Source: Chryseobacterium sp. 52
GTDB taxonomy: Bacteria; Bacteroidota; Bacteroidia; Flavobacteriales; Weeksellaceae
Reading direction: 5' to 3'
Assembly (NCBI RefSeq): GCF_002754245.1
Contig: NZ_PEEX01000001.1
Coordinates: 3,824,001 to 3,888,000 of the forward strand
DNA: 64,000 nt
Positions within the stretch are counted from its first letter, which is position 1, and each line of letters opens with the position of its first letter. The notes under the pieces were generated by a model. The model was not told where the DNA came from and did no database searches. It was given only the letters and a program-made list of their open reading frames with translations. Both the position numbers and the translations under genes were made by a program. Below, in pieces: positions 36,101 through 47,100 of this stretch.

Positions 36101-36786
36101 TCCCATTAAAAGGGGATACCCTGCAACACGGACTTAATTACAGTAATCTGTATGTCAATATGGCATTTAATCTCAATACGCCAACAGTAACCATCTTTGC
36201 TTTTGATGCCTCGCAGATCGCGTTCAACTCATCACAAAGCAATGCCAGAGCCAACAGTCTCTATCCCAATTTTGCTTTGCAGATCAATAAGCTGTTGAGC
36301 GGCAATGACGATTCAGCACCATCGGGTCAGGGCTACTTAAAACTTTCCCTACCCGGCATCAATGCTACAGGAATTACAGGAAATTGGTATGGATTACAGA
36401 TGACGCTTAATATGGGTTCACCCGGCGAGTTAGCAAGCAGCGTAGGTTTTAATGCCAGCCTGCTCATAGCATGGAGCCCCGGTTCAAAAAGTGCTGCCCC
36501 CGGCTATAATGCCTTTGTGGGGATCAAACTGCCCGGGACCGCCAGCAATGCCAAACTGCTGAGCATACAGGGTGTATTGAAGCTGGCTATTGATAAGCTG
36601 AGCCTGCAATATGTAGTGGACCAGCAATCCTACCTGCTCACCTTGTCCAATATTGCTTTAAAACTGCTGGGTATCCTGAAACTGCCACCGGGCGGTAATA
36701 CCGACTTCCTATTGTTCGGCAACCCCAATCCCGGAGCTACAGCCAAAAGTCTGGGCTGGTATGCCGCTTATAATAAAAATGTATAA
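33133..36786 (+). CDS. Large beta-rich protein of unknown function (giant-gene cluster)
   Basis: 1217 aa, no signal peptide, no obvious membrane helix. It starts MAPSETETIFSNENSGNPAL. Residues 1-520 are beta-rich with Asn/Gly/Pro loops (VVGQPFNVTIGSGFGTLTIQ, YYLSPEGDFYLDPGASQAAF). An Ala/Arg/Lys linker lies near 525-545 (SLARRTMAKAAAADY). The middle has helical stretches (YNQLVAVSSWIQTYLEAAED), and the end returns to beta with VTIFAFDASQIAFNSSQSNA and LLFGNPNPGATAKSLGWYAA. Codon use (CTG, GCC, ACC, GGC) is unlike the left half of the window and like the next two genes. I cannot assign a family; it probably works with the EEP enzyme and the giant LysM-like protein. Confidence 0.75.
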   Translation: MAPSETETIFSNENSGNPALYICNQIGQHWTALLLPDGSSYTDPTISLKVATQQQVYFLFAKTAPSDVKSFIDNYRPYLFKFRQNVTANLTTAWLSNPNKTPSTQNTTVLNFAQFGATAPFVVGQPFNVTIGSGFGTLTIQNNTVMKLQPDENSNALRLTWTPGNPNMNFANKIFGTSSIFGSDITIPFSGPGTGSFRFLLGLNMNLDFKGYGLQNNYYYGDSTAPSYFTYPILQTGSTNDYLITQTEIDLLDVANNEGLNTYFALTGQIYNMNTGKTRTASLPSYYAINTGYPLTLWPAVDMIDSGAPVNNMFPTDHSARFVISPQDAAGIKPYYLSPEGDFYLDPGASQAAFADENGQYNLLPGLSGTEVVSFTPYKNNTGTITGDTIRFTSKQAAFAANFPGQEVSLANPGTDKPVLDSTYLTAWANIIAATPGNVQYASQPQGASLYAKDHGVASPGNNITGFLGFYEPSVDMPQTNGFAVPIAPYLGINPVPPPSAEGIGTFESKVLSAERKTLISAAFTTPHSSKSLARRTMAKAAAADYTASTTPQGLVANVNNEGSWSLLNLAQNTVNDGSPEYLNPEEQTPATPPQYQLSFINLMPQMQSAFLTNQQFLVVTNNQYLGDLFSTMDTPGGGSSSKPVFNNKMSIEDWPFDLNVGVGNTYADYNNVLIFKFCKGTIIDRVKNPKEWTQANAFNIDKNNTDSAAAYNQLVAVSSWIQTYLEAAEDAYNAALVDPASGQLEYYQKFHTIINDPNWNGILALKATIDLKEFPQQLKGLISGINLKNFYAHHFGIEVNRVDASGVITMDPISSLFGLINYVDPAYAQQISQGLNPNKPVQPAVGATYDFKVLFLQVLFENTAIKDFASKLQLTMNNLFSDKVTGTNNPYGSNSLNTVVLNGTYQDHNGTPVYVFDNKDDNLFYFDSNLLTNVEITKIQFNTLTTDPAVLDIQSRFTMWGYLNFDSMIAPAITEDGGAYPLDAFSFGIPLKGDTLQHGLNYSNLYVNMAFNLNTPTVTIFAFDASQIAFNSSQSNARANSLYPNFALQINKLLSGNDDSAPSGQGYLKLSLPGINATGITGNWYGLQMTLNMGSPGELASSVGFNASLLIAWSPGSKSAAPGYNAFVGIKLPGTASNAKLLSIQGVLKLAIDKLSLQYVVDQQSYLLTLSNIALKLLGILKLPPGGNTDFLLFGNPNPGATAKSLGWYAAYNKNV

Positions 36787-36819
36787 ACCTGTTGCTATAA
36801 ACCTAAAAAACTATGTCTT

Positions 36820-38172
36820 ATGGCTCGTATCTTATATTGGAACATTGAAAAGTTCGGAATCAACAAAATAAATGAACCCAGAGCTAAGCGGAAACGGGAT
36901 GGAACTCTTACGATCCCGCCACCGCAGGCCGGTTACAGAAGAGAGGTGATCCGTACAACGCTTATCCAAAATACACCCGATATTTTTGTGGTGGTAGAAA
37001 CATCTACGGGCACGGGTACTCCCGGCACGCTGATAACAGCAGGCGGAGAGACAGGCAGTCTGTTCTTGCTACAACAGTTAAGAGCCTGGTTTCCTGCACC
37101 CAATGACTGGCGGCTTGTTCCTCCACTCAGATTGGGGCAGGGTAATGTACAGGAAGGTATTTCCGTATTTTATAATCACGCCAATGTACAATTTACAGGC
37201 CCCTGGGGCTGGCAGGGCGGAGCCAATCCCTCTGACTCAGTGGCCAATATCGGAGCAGGAAACCTGGTTAATTATGGAATCAACTGGGCAGGTGCTCTCC
37301 CTCTGGGTAATGCGCCTGGTGGAGTTAACCTGATCAATCCGGGAATCCCCTACCGCCATCTGGCGGGCCAATGGCAGTTCCGCGGACCTGTGGTGGGTGG
37401 TGTAGCCCCTGTACTGGATTTTCCAAATACTTTTAACAGAACCCCTTTTTTAACTACATTCTGGGAACCGGCAGGCGGAGGAAGAACTATCAAATTACTA
37501 TCCTTTCATGCTTCTCCCAAAAAACAACAGTCGGCAGACGGTACCAACCAGCTTTCCTATATCCAGGAAATGACGACCAACCTGGCTGCCAATGAGGTAG
37601 GCGTAATCGTCGGGGACTTTAACGTGGATATCTTTAATACCCATTTCGAGCCTATTGCGTATGATCGGTTACTGGATAATTCTCCGGGAGGTGTCGGCTA
37701 TACACGTCAGATCAACCCCACCCCAAATATATGGCCTGACAAGGGCTATGTATGTACCATGATCAGGTCCCATAATAGTGCAAGACCATGGCAGACCAAT
37801 GGATATCCCGGTTATGAATATGTGATACAGGATACTTTTTCGAGTGTGGATAATGTACTGACCCGTTATGGCGGAGGAACAGCTGTTGGCCCCTCTACGA
37901 ATATCACCATTGTGAACAGGGTGACCGGCACAACGTACAACCGGGATGCACCGCCGATAGTTGGCGCACCACCCGGCAGCCTGGTATATAACTCTGCTAT
38001 GGCCTTGAATGCAGGCTTACCTTCCGCTTTACTGCTTCCACCGGCAGGTCCTACGGGGCATGGCGGTTATGTTAGAGGCAATATAGGTGCTATGACCACT
38101 TTTGTTGGCTGGAACAATTACCGCAGGGTCAGAAGTACAAGTGACCATATGGGATTAATTGTAGACGTTTAA
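36820..38172 (+). CDS. Endonuclease/exonuclease/phosphatase-fold enzyme in the giant-gene cluster
   Basis: 450 aa, no signal peptide. Motifs of the EEP (DNase I-like) fold occur in order: ILYWNIEKFG (Asn in strand 1), FVVVETSTG (metal-binding Glu near 60), LLSFHASPKK, VGVIVGDFNVD (Asp266, Asn268) and STSDHMGLIVDV (Asp442, His443) at the very end. All catalytic positions are present, so an active metal-dependent phosphodiesterase is likely; the substrate (DNA, RNA, lipid or nucleotide) cannot be read from sequence. Gly/Pro-rich loop insertions (PGTLITAGGETGS, GAPPGSLVYNSAM) make it longer than typical EEP enzymes. It stands 33 nt after the 1217-aa gene and 17 nt before the giant gene, strongly suggesting one operon. 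Confidence 0.82.
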   Translation: MARILYWNIEKFGINKINEPRAKRKRDGTLTIPPPQAGYRREVIRTTLIQNTPDIFVVVETSTGTGTPGTLITAGGETGSLFLLQQLRAWFPAPNDWRLVPPLRLGQGNVQEGISVFYNHANVQFTGPWGWQGGANPSDSVANIGAGNLVNYGINWAGALPLGNAPGGVNLINPGIPYRHLAGQWQFRGPVVGGVAPVLDFPNTFNRTPFLTTFWEPAGGGRTIKLLSFHASPKKQQSADGTNQLSYIQEMTTNLAANEVGVIVGDFNVDIFNTHFEPIAYDRLLDNSPGGVGYTRQINPTPNIWPDKGYVCTMIRSHNSARPWQTNGYPGYEYVIQDTFSSVDNVLTRYGGGTAVGPSTNITIVNRVTGTTYNRDAPPIVGAPPGSLVYNSAMALNAGLPSALLLPPAGPTGHGGYVRGNIGAMTTFVGWNNYRRVRSTSDHMGLIVDV

Positions 38173-38189
38173 CCGAATAACATTTTATT

Positions 38190-41100
38190 ATGAACTTATC
38201 CAAATTAGCTGCTACCTTCAGGAACCAGGCCGCTGCCAATAATAACAACATTACTATTAATGCAGCATCTTTTACCGATTCGGACCTGATCCCTCAGGTT
38301 GGGCTGGACGATCTTTTGTCCAAAAGCTACAAGCTGCCTGCTGATTCATTTCTGCTGATCGATACCTCCGGTACTTCTATACCTGAGCCTGACGGGAATA
38401 CACTAACAATCATCAATGCAACGGCGGCCATACTCAATGTAGAAAAGAGTAATACTTCCGTTACCTTGATCGTTACAGCGAATGATGCGGATGAAGTTCA
38501 GTTTACCATACAGATCAATCTATCCAACTGGATATTTGCCACCAGTTGGCAATACATGACAGGCGGTGTATTTGATAATCTTCCTTATACCTCGCCTTCC
38601 TTTGTTTTCAGTACGCAGGAAGTAACTGCTTTCAAATGGCAGCAAAAAAATATTTCATTAACAGAAGGACAGAACTTTGCAGCACTTATTACACTGACCA
38701 AATGGCTACAGCCTGTTGTGAATTTCTTTACTTCCTGGACCTCATCCACACAACTGGCTCTTGTGGGAAGTATAGATCCTTCGCAGGTCAACAACGAAGA
38801 TATTGTTTATCCTGAGCTGGATCTTTTTGTCAATGTAGATGCCACCCTGATATCATTGGGATTTCTGAAAGTCGGCAACCCTGGTATAGGGTTTCAGATC
38901 AAAACAGAAGAAGAAACAGTGACCACAGAACCGGAAGACGAAGGAGATGCATTGCGCCTTGAGTATGAAACGGATGACGGGTTGATGCCAACAACAGGCG
39001 AGACACAAAAAGTACAGACCCCTATACTCTACTTTCGTTTGTTACTGGCGGCTGGTGATGCTATTGTATTAAATTTCAGTGCAGCAGTTGAATCAGGCTC
39101 GTCTTCCTTCCTTCTGAATGTAGCTTCCGAACCGGACAAACCCCTTACCCCGCTCAGTTTATTTGGACTGATGGCCGGGCAGAACTGGTTTCAGAATATA
39201 CCACCCACTTTGCAGCAATACCTCAACAGTATTGCTTTCAAAGGATTTAATACCTCTTTGGATTTCAGCAACGGGCTGAGCATAACCAGCGTATCAGCAT
39301 ATATAGGTTCGAACGGTGCATGGAAGCTTTTCAACAATTTTATTATTGAACAATTTGATGTGAACTGGGTCATTATTGGTCCGGGCACTACTAATTCGCA
39401 AAGCTTATATTTCAGTGCCAGAGTCAACTTCTTTCCTACCCTATTTGTAGGAGGTTTTGATGTAGAAATTACTTCAGACCTGACTCTTTCAGCTGCCTTT
39501 ACCGGATCGGTTACGTTTAACAATTTATTATCAGTCATTACGCTTGGGGCTATTAATATCCCCGAAAATTTACTACTGGTTGAATTTACTGCTTTCGGTA
39601 TCAATATGGACATCAACAGCAAGTATTATGAGTTTTATGCGAACGCCAATATCGATATCAACTTCATTACCAATGTTTCGGTAACCGATGGGAACCTGCG
39701 TCTGACTTCTTCATCACCCGCAAGCGGTACCGGCCCAAGTATATTTACAGCCCAGGTATCTGGATTATTTGCCATTGGCAGCCTGCAGCTCAATACAGAT
39801 GTAAATTACAATTCATCTGCCGGATGGGACTTAAGTCTGGCTATGCCCGAAGGCAGTAATTTAAATCTTGGTGAACTCATTAAGCAATTGTTCCAGACGA
39901 TTAGTCTTCCCACCAGCTTCCTTCCCGATAGCTTAAATATTACACAGTTTTCGTTAAATGCAACGATTCCAAGCGGAACAGGAAAAAGCAGTTATGAAGT
40001 AAAAGGAGGGCTTCAATGGATATTTACCTTCCCGATTATCGATCAGAAGATCAATATCATCGCTAATCTGTGGTTGAAATATGAAGCTGCAAGCAATGAT
40101 TCTACCACCGGTAAATACTCTGGTGGTGTATTGGGCAGCGTGACCCTGGAATACTTCAATGCCACAGTTGGCATCAGCTATAATTTCTCTGAAAACAATC
40201 AGCAGCTCGCAATTACCTGGGAAGGTTTTACCGCCATGTACGATATAAGCGGACAAAGCCGAACCATTGTTTTTTCCATTAAAAACTGGACCCTGGGCGG
40301 ATTGATCACTTCTTTCATGAAGATGCTGTTCAACCCAACATTTGAGCTCGATGCCCCATGGGATATACTCAACAAAATAAGTCTGGACGGTTTCTCGGTT
40401 ACTTATAACCTCGACACCAAAGACATTAAGGTTACCTACAAACTACCCAAAACGCTTAACCTTATATTCATCAATATCAACGGTATCAACATTACCAAAA
40501 CTCAGAAAGGAGTATTTATCACCTTCGATGGTAATTCCGTGGTGCCTTCTATCAACGACAGTAACCTGTTCAAACCTTCCACTGGCGGACAGGACATTCA
40601 GAAAATGCCGGACGTACCGGGACAGGGCAACCAGTATTTCGATCTGCGCCTGCTAGCCATGGGCCAGCACGTAGAATTGGTGAATGCTGCCCAATACGAT
40701 TCCATCAAAGATGTAACTAAGGCTATGCAGGAAGCCTTTACCGAGCCTAAACCGGGCACTGTGCCTATAGGACCGGGTTCAGGCAATACACTCCTGCAAT
40801 TCAACGAAGACAGCAACTGGCTTATCGCTACCAATTTTGGCGTACTGAATGCCGGCACAAAAGATAAGCCGGTATGGACCCTGGATATGCAGGTAGTATT
40901 TAACGATCCTAACCTGTACGGCCTGCGCATCGCCATGGCAGGCGGCAAAGCCAAGATATTTGAAGGACTCGATTTTGAAATCATGTATAAAAAGATCTCC
41001 GACTCCATCGGGGTCTATCAAATAGATCTGACCTTGCCTAATGCTTTGCGCTACCTGCAGTTTGGTGCAGTCAATATTACTCTGCCTTCTATTGCTCTTG

Positions 41101-44100
41101 AAATCTATACTAATGGTGATTTCATGGTAGATATTGGTTTCCCTTATAATATGGACTTCTCCCGTTCGTTTACCCTGCAGGCCATTGTGCCGCCGGGTAT
41201 ACCTGCTATGGGGTCAGGTGGCCTCTATTTCGGCAAACTCAGCAGCGCCACGACTAATAAAGTACCTAAAACCAATTATGGAAACTTTAATCCGGTGATC
41301 GTATTTGGTATTGGCTTGCAGGTTGGTGTGGGGTATAGCGTGAATTACGGTATACTTAACGCAGGCTTCAGCATTACCATGTTTGGTATCATTGAAGGGG
41401 TGATAGCCGCTTACTATCCTTACAGCGGAGCTCTACAGGAAAGCAATAAGGAACAGGTAGAAACCTCCTATTATTATTACCTGCAAGGCACCATCGGGAT
41501 CATTGGTAAATTGTACGGTTCTATAGACTTCGGCATCATATCGGCCAGTGTTAATATTACTGTAATGGTATATGCACAGGCTACCTTTGAAGCCTATAAC
41601 AAAATACCACTGGCTATCGTAGCTTCAGTGGATGTCAGGGTATCTGCCAAGCTGAATCTGGGTATTTTCTCCATTACCATCCACTTTACCTTTACGGCCA
41701 AAATCCGCTTTGATCTTACCATTGGTACAGATCAGACAGCCAAAGCACCCTGGAACAACAATCTTGGAGCCCCACACGCTGCTGCCCGTTTATCCGCACC
41801 TGCGGCTACCGTACGTATTGCACCTGCCCGCAAGGCAACACCACTTGATGGTGCTATACCTGTTGAATTTGCAACAATTGATGCATTTGAAGTAACAGGA
41901 GAAACTGCGCCTGATCAAATGGTGATACGCCGTTCGCCACATATGTCTATAAACTACAGTTCTGTACTGGCTGCCACTTCTGCGGACAGTCTGCCTACAT
42001 TAAATCTGTATTTTGTGCCCCACCTGACTGTGGCAGGACCTGAAAACGGCAACCTGAAAGATCAGGCGGCACAATATGTAGCGACCCTGTTCACCGATGC
42101 ACCTGATCCATCTGGCGACAGCAATGGAACTATTACTTCTTTTGAATATTTATGCTCTGATTTCTTCCGTTGGCTGGTATTGAACTATATTGACCATACC
42201 CCTTCACAATCTGCCCGTGCAGAAGTAGATACGGAAGGTATTTCAAAAGCGGACCTTGATGCAATGATCACCTTCCTGTCTAGCGAAAGCAATCCTTTCC
42301 CTATACCAACCAATGATCTGCTCAGCTTCCTGCAAAACAGTTTCCAGGCAGTAAACGTTCAGCTGCTGAAAGACAATCTGACCGCAGCAGCTATCTTCCC
42401 TATGTTCTTTGATCTTGAGCTGAAGGTGCCGGATATAGCATTGGATATTCAGTTCAATAATTATAATATGGCCACACAGGAATACCTTTCGGCAGTGAAA
42501 GAATGGTTCAATGAACTGGCCGTAAAAGTGCAAGAAGAAACAGCGACTGCTGCCAGGTTTGCAGTGGCCGACCCGCAGCAATGGAGTATGTCTACCTTTG
42601 TTTTCGAAGATTATTTTGTACTATTAGGTAAGCAACTGGCAGGCTATGCATCCGATGCTATGGATAACTTTACCTATCGTCTTAGCAATGGCAATAGCTT
42701 ATCAGCTATGGTCAACTGGGCCAATGGTATTACCGTAGACGGAACAAGCAATAAGGTAAATGTACAGGACATTGCTACGGCTAACCAAACCCATCCGCTT
42801 ACCGGCAATAATCCGGTAATGATCACGGGTGTAATGTATGATATTGTGGAAAATGACACCTTCACATCTGTGGCGGCTATATATGCCATTACAGCAACAA
42901 TGTTGATTACGGAGAATGCAACTGTGCCTGGATTATTAGCACCTCAAACCCTTACTTATAAAGGAAATTCCTATACTGTACAGGCTACTGATACGATCAA
43001 TGCAGTAGCGGTAGGATTAAAAACAACGGTAAGTGATCTTGCCGCTGATACCAATTTCCAGAATACGACAGTCCTTATGACGGGCAGCTGGCTGATCATT
43101 GGAGCTGCAATTTATACTGCTAAGAATGAAGACACCTTTAATGGCATCTGCACTGACGCCTACAAAAAACTTGACGTGAGTGCCCTGTTAATGCAAAACC
43201 AGATAACCCCAGGATTATTCATTGCAGGTAACCGCTTTGAATACAACAATACACCATATACCATTGTACCGGGTGATACGCTTACCAGCATGGCAACGGC
43301 TATTTCCCTATTAGCAGATGCTACGGTTACGCCTCAGGACCTCGCGGGTAATCTACAGGTACAGGCGCTGCAAGTGCAACCGTTAGGTCAGGTATTGGTA
43401 CAACCATTTATACATACTACCGTTACCTTCACCAATGCAGCTGAGGCCAACACCCTGGATACCTTGGCACAGCAATACAATACCACAGCAGCCCTATTGG
43501 CTACCAATTATGCCAACCAGCAACAAGACAATTTCTTCTACGACGGCGAAGGATATACCAATGCCAATATTCCGGGTCTGCAATACCTTACTGTAGGCAG
43601 TATTCTTGAATATTTTACTGATAATAAGTCTTACGGACAGTTGTCGGGTATGGTATCCCGCTACCAATTACACGGTATGCGTCTTCCTACGACCCTTCCG
43701 GGTCTTACCCTTTCGGACGGTTCACCTTGTACGGGTTCCAATTGCGCCCTCTATTCACTGACTGGCCAGGAATTTGCCCTGCCGGCTACAATACCTGCCA
43801 ACTTCTCGATACAGCTTATCAACAATTCATTAAGCTGGCTGCAGTTCAATGGAAAAACGATGAAGGAAGAAGGTGGTAATACACTCGATATAACATTAAC
43901 GTCTGAAGATCTTAGCCAAATCAACACTCTGCTTACCTATGCACAGGAAACCGGCATACAACCGGATGTACTGGAACTGGCACCTATGCAGCCTTTCAAT
44001 CTGCAACCCATACAATATACTTTCCAGACCACTACACAATGGCAGACATCCGGAGCGTTGAGGTTACCTTATGGGTCACCGGGAGACCAAAGCAATGTGT

Positions 44101-47100
44101 CACCGCTCATCTGGCAGTTCCCTTCAGGCCTGCTCAACCAACTGGCACTGCCTAAAGAGCAAGGCTCAGCGTTCAGCATCCAGATAGGACAGTACGATGC
44201 AGCCAAAGGTGTGATGGACTACTGGCCATCCTCTTACTACGGATGGAGCACGATGGTAGATATAGAGATCAAACTTCTCGATACCGATTCCACTGCTCCG
44301 GTAAATGCTTACAGCTATGAGCTCCTGGGTGCAAGCGAAGCAGACAGTACTGTTCTGCAAAGACTGTTGCTGGCATTAGACCCAAAATCAGCCAGCAATA
44401 ACACGGATAAGATCGTTGATATACAATGGCTGTATGAAGGCTCAGACGGTTTGTTGTCCGTTGGGATGGAACACATGAAAACATTTATCGTGCAGGCCAA
44501 CCTCTCTACCGAAACCAATCCCGATACTTCTGCCCTGAAAATGGCAGCAAGAGAGGAAGCAGAAGCAGCGCCTACCACAGGTGTACTGAACAGCATATAC
44601 GATTTCATCCGCCTGCTATGGGAGTGCAGTATTACCCGTTCAGGAGGCTATTACCTCATGTACAACGAAACCGAAGGCAACACAGGTTTCCCTTCCAGTG
44701 TATTCGGTAAAGGTGATACGGCCAATGTACGTCTTCTGGTTACCTATAGCAGTCAGTATAACAACAAACCAACCGATTATATGACCTGTGCAGTAACGGG
44801 AGATAAGATTGATGCTAATTCCTGCGTAGTATATGCACAAAGTGAAATACAGGAAGGATTATCATACGATGTTGCCACACCAAACGACACCATCGATATC
44901 ATTACTGCCCGCTTTAATATACTGCCAACCGAATTGGTAGAGCTGAATAAAAAAGTAACTCTCAATACTCAGGCTGATATAACGGATCCTGCAAAATATC
45001 CTGTACCTGTTATCATCTTTAATGGATTGGTATGTGAAGTGGGTACCAATGGTCCGGGTAATTCATTGGCTTCTATTGCTTCGTATTATGAAGTGGATGC
45101 AGCAGCCATACAGCAGCTCAATCCGGGTATCAGTGACTGGAACAACCTTCCGCTTTGGCAACTGATAATATTACCTCAGGTTCAATACACGATCAGTACC
45201 AGCGGTAAAGCAGGCCTTACATTCGAAACCATTGCTTCCTATTACTTTATAGACATGGCAGCAATAGCCTGGGCCGCCAGAGATGTGGTAAATATCTTTG
45301 TGAACCCGACCAGCCTTACGATCAACGATCAGATCCTGCATAAGGTAACAGCCGTACAACAAGGTACTGCCGGCTTCGATCTGAACCGCACGAACCCTAA
45401 TCCTGATCCTGACAAACAACCTAAGATAACAGATCCGGATTATGCCGAAGTATACCTCAACAATATGTACAATCTGCTTAGTTATCAGGTGGTAGAAAAC
45501 AGTTGGTTTACAGAAAGCATTGTAGGTTTACCTGCAGGACCTGCCAAGCCACAGACACAAGACGATGTGCTGGGTAAAACAGATAACAGCAACGATCAGG
45601 ACGATCTTATATGGTATTACAACCAGATCGTGCCTATTGCCAAGTTCGCTAAACCCAATCCTTTTATGATCTATCCGGCCGGTTATCCGCAGGAATCTGA
45701 CAACCCTTACCGAGGCATCGGTCATCCGGTACAGGTGCATTTTGACTGGGTAGATTATTACGGCAACGTAACCGTTACTCCATTCAGTGATCCACAACTG
45801 GATCCTGCCACACCTGTTAATAATCCGCCTATACAAACGGGTTATGTAGATGAGCTGAAAGGATTAGGAAAATGGCCAAGTGTGGAACTGAGCTATTTAT
45901 TTGGCCCGGGGGATCCACCAGAACTGAAACTGGAGTTCAACTTCAATACTCAACGCTATGATGAGTTGCCTGATGTTCCGGCAGATCAGCAGCAGGACTG
46001 GAAGCAGAACGCGGCCAATGATTTGCTGACATATACCAATATATATTATCAACTGACTCAGTTAAATCCGATAGATGGTAAGAATACACTGACCATCACA
46101 CTCAGCACATCGCTTACACCAGGCAAAGCAGACAATCTGTCCGGAGACCAGTTCAGCCAGTTGCTGCAGTTTGTAAAAGATATTTACACCTATTTATCCG
46201 CACGCAGCATGGGTAATCAGGGCACAGCTCCGGTAATGAACCCGCTCACCAGTCCGGTTAATGTAACAGATATCGATACCCATTCTATTTTGCAGCTCAC
46301 CGTAAACCTTGATTTTTACCGAGACCTGCACTATGTAAATACTGACTTTAGAGACAGTACTCTGGTAACTCGCGCTCTTACGCAGGTGAAGCCGAAAACG
46401 ATGTCCAAAACAGAAACCAACACGGATCCGCAGTACAGTCTGAATGAGTTTGCCTCTTTGTTTGAAACAGCCTTCTTAAACACCGGCAACTACGAACTGA
46501 AGATTGCCATAGGTACCAATTCAGCAACAGCGGGTGGTGTCAACAACCAGGCTGTGTTCGTAGTACGCATGGGCTTAAGATCCGGCCAGGGTATTTACTG
46601 GCAGGTCAACCAGGCAGGTACTTATCAGTTAACGGCTGACTCTATTGCACAGCTTACAGCAGACGGCGTACCGGCCGATGTTACCACTGCTATCACTACT
46701 TTAGCAGGTACCCTGTACGACAGCAGAGATCTTTTTGACACTGCTTTACAGCAACAATTAACAGCTGAACAGTTTAGTCAGTACCGGATCAAAATCTATA
46801 CATACAGCTTGCTTAATGCCATATTCTATGCGCCTAAGCCATTGGCTACAAGCCTTGTTTCCAAAGGTGGTGTACCGGTATGTGATTATATAACAGGTCA
46901 GGGTCTGGACTGCAGCAAAGGTGAAATACAAACCTTTACCAGCATCGACATGGATACCTGGGGGGCACAGTCTCTCAATGCCATTGATGTATTCCTGAGC
47001 GCAGATTATGCAATACCTGCTTTCCTCGTGGATCAGTTGAAATCAGATGAAGAAAAGGCATGGCTGGAAACACAGGGCATTGATGCCACTACTTACCTGC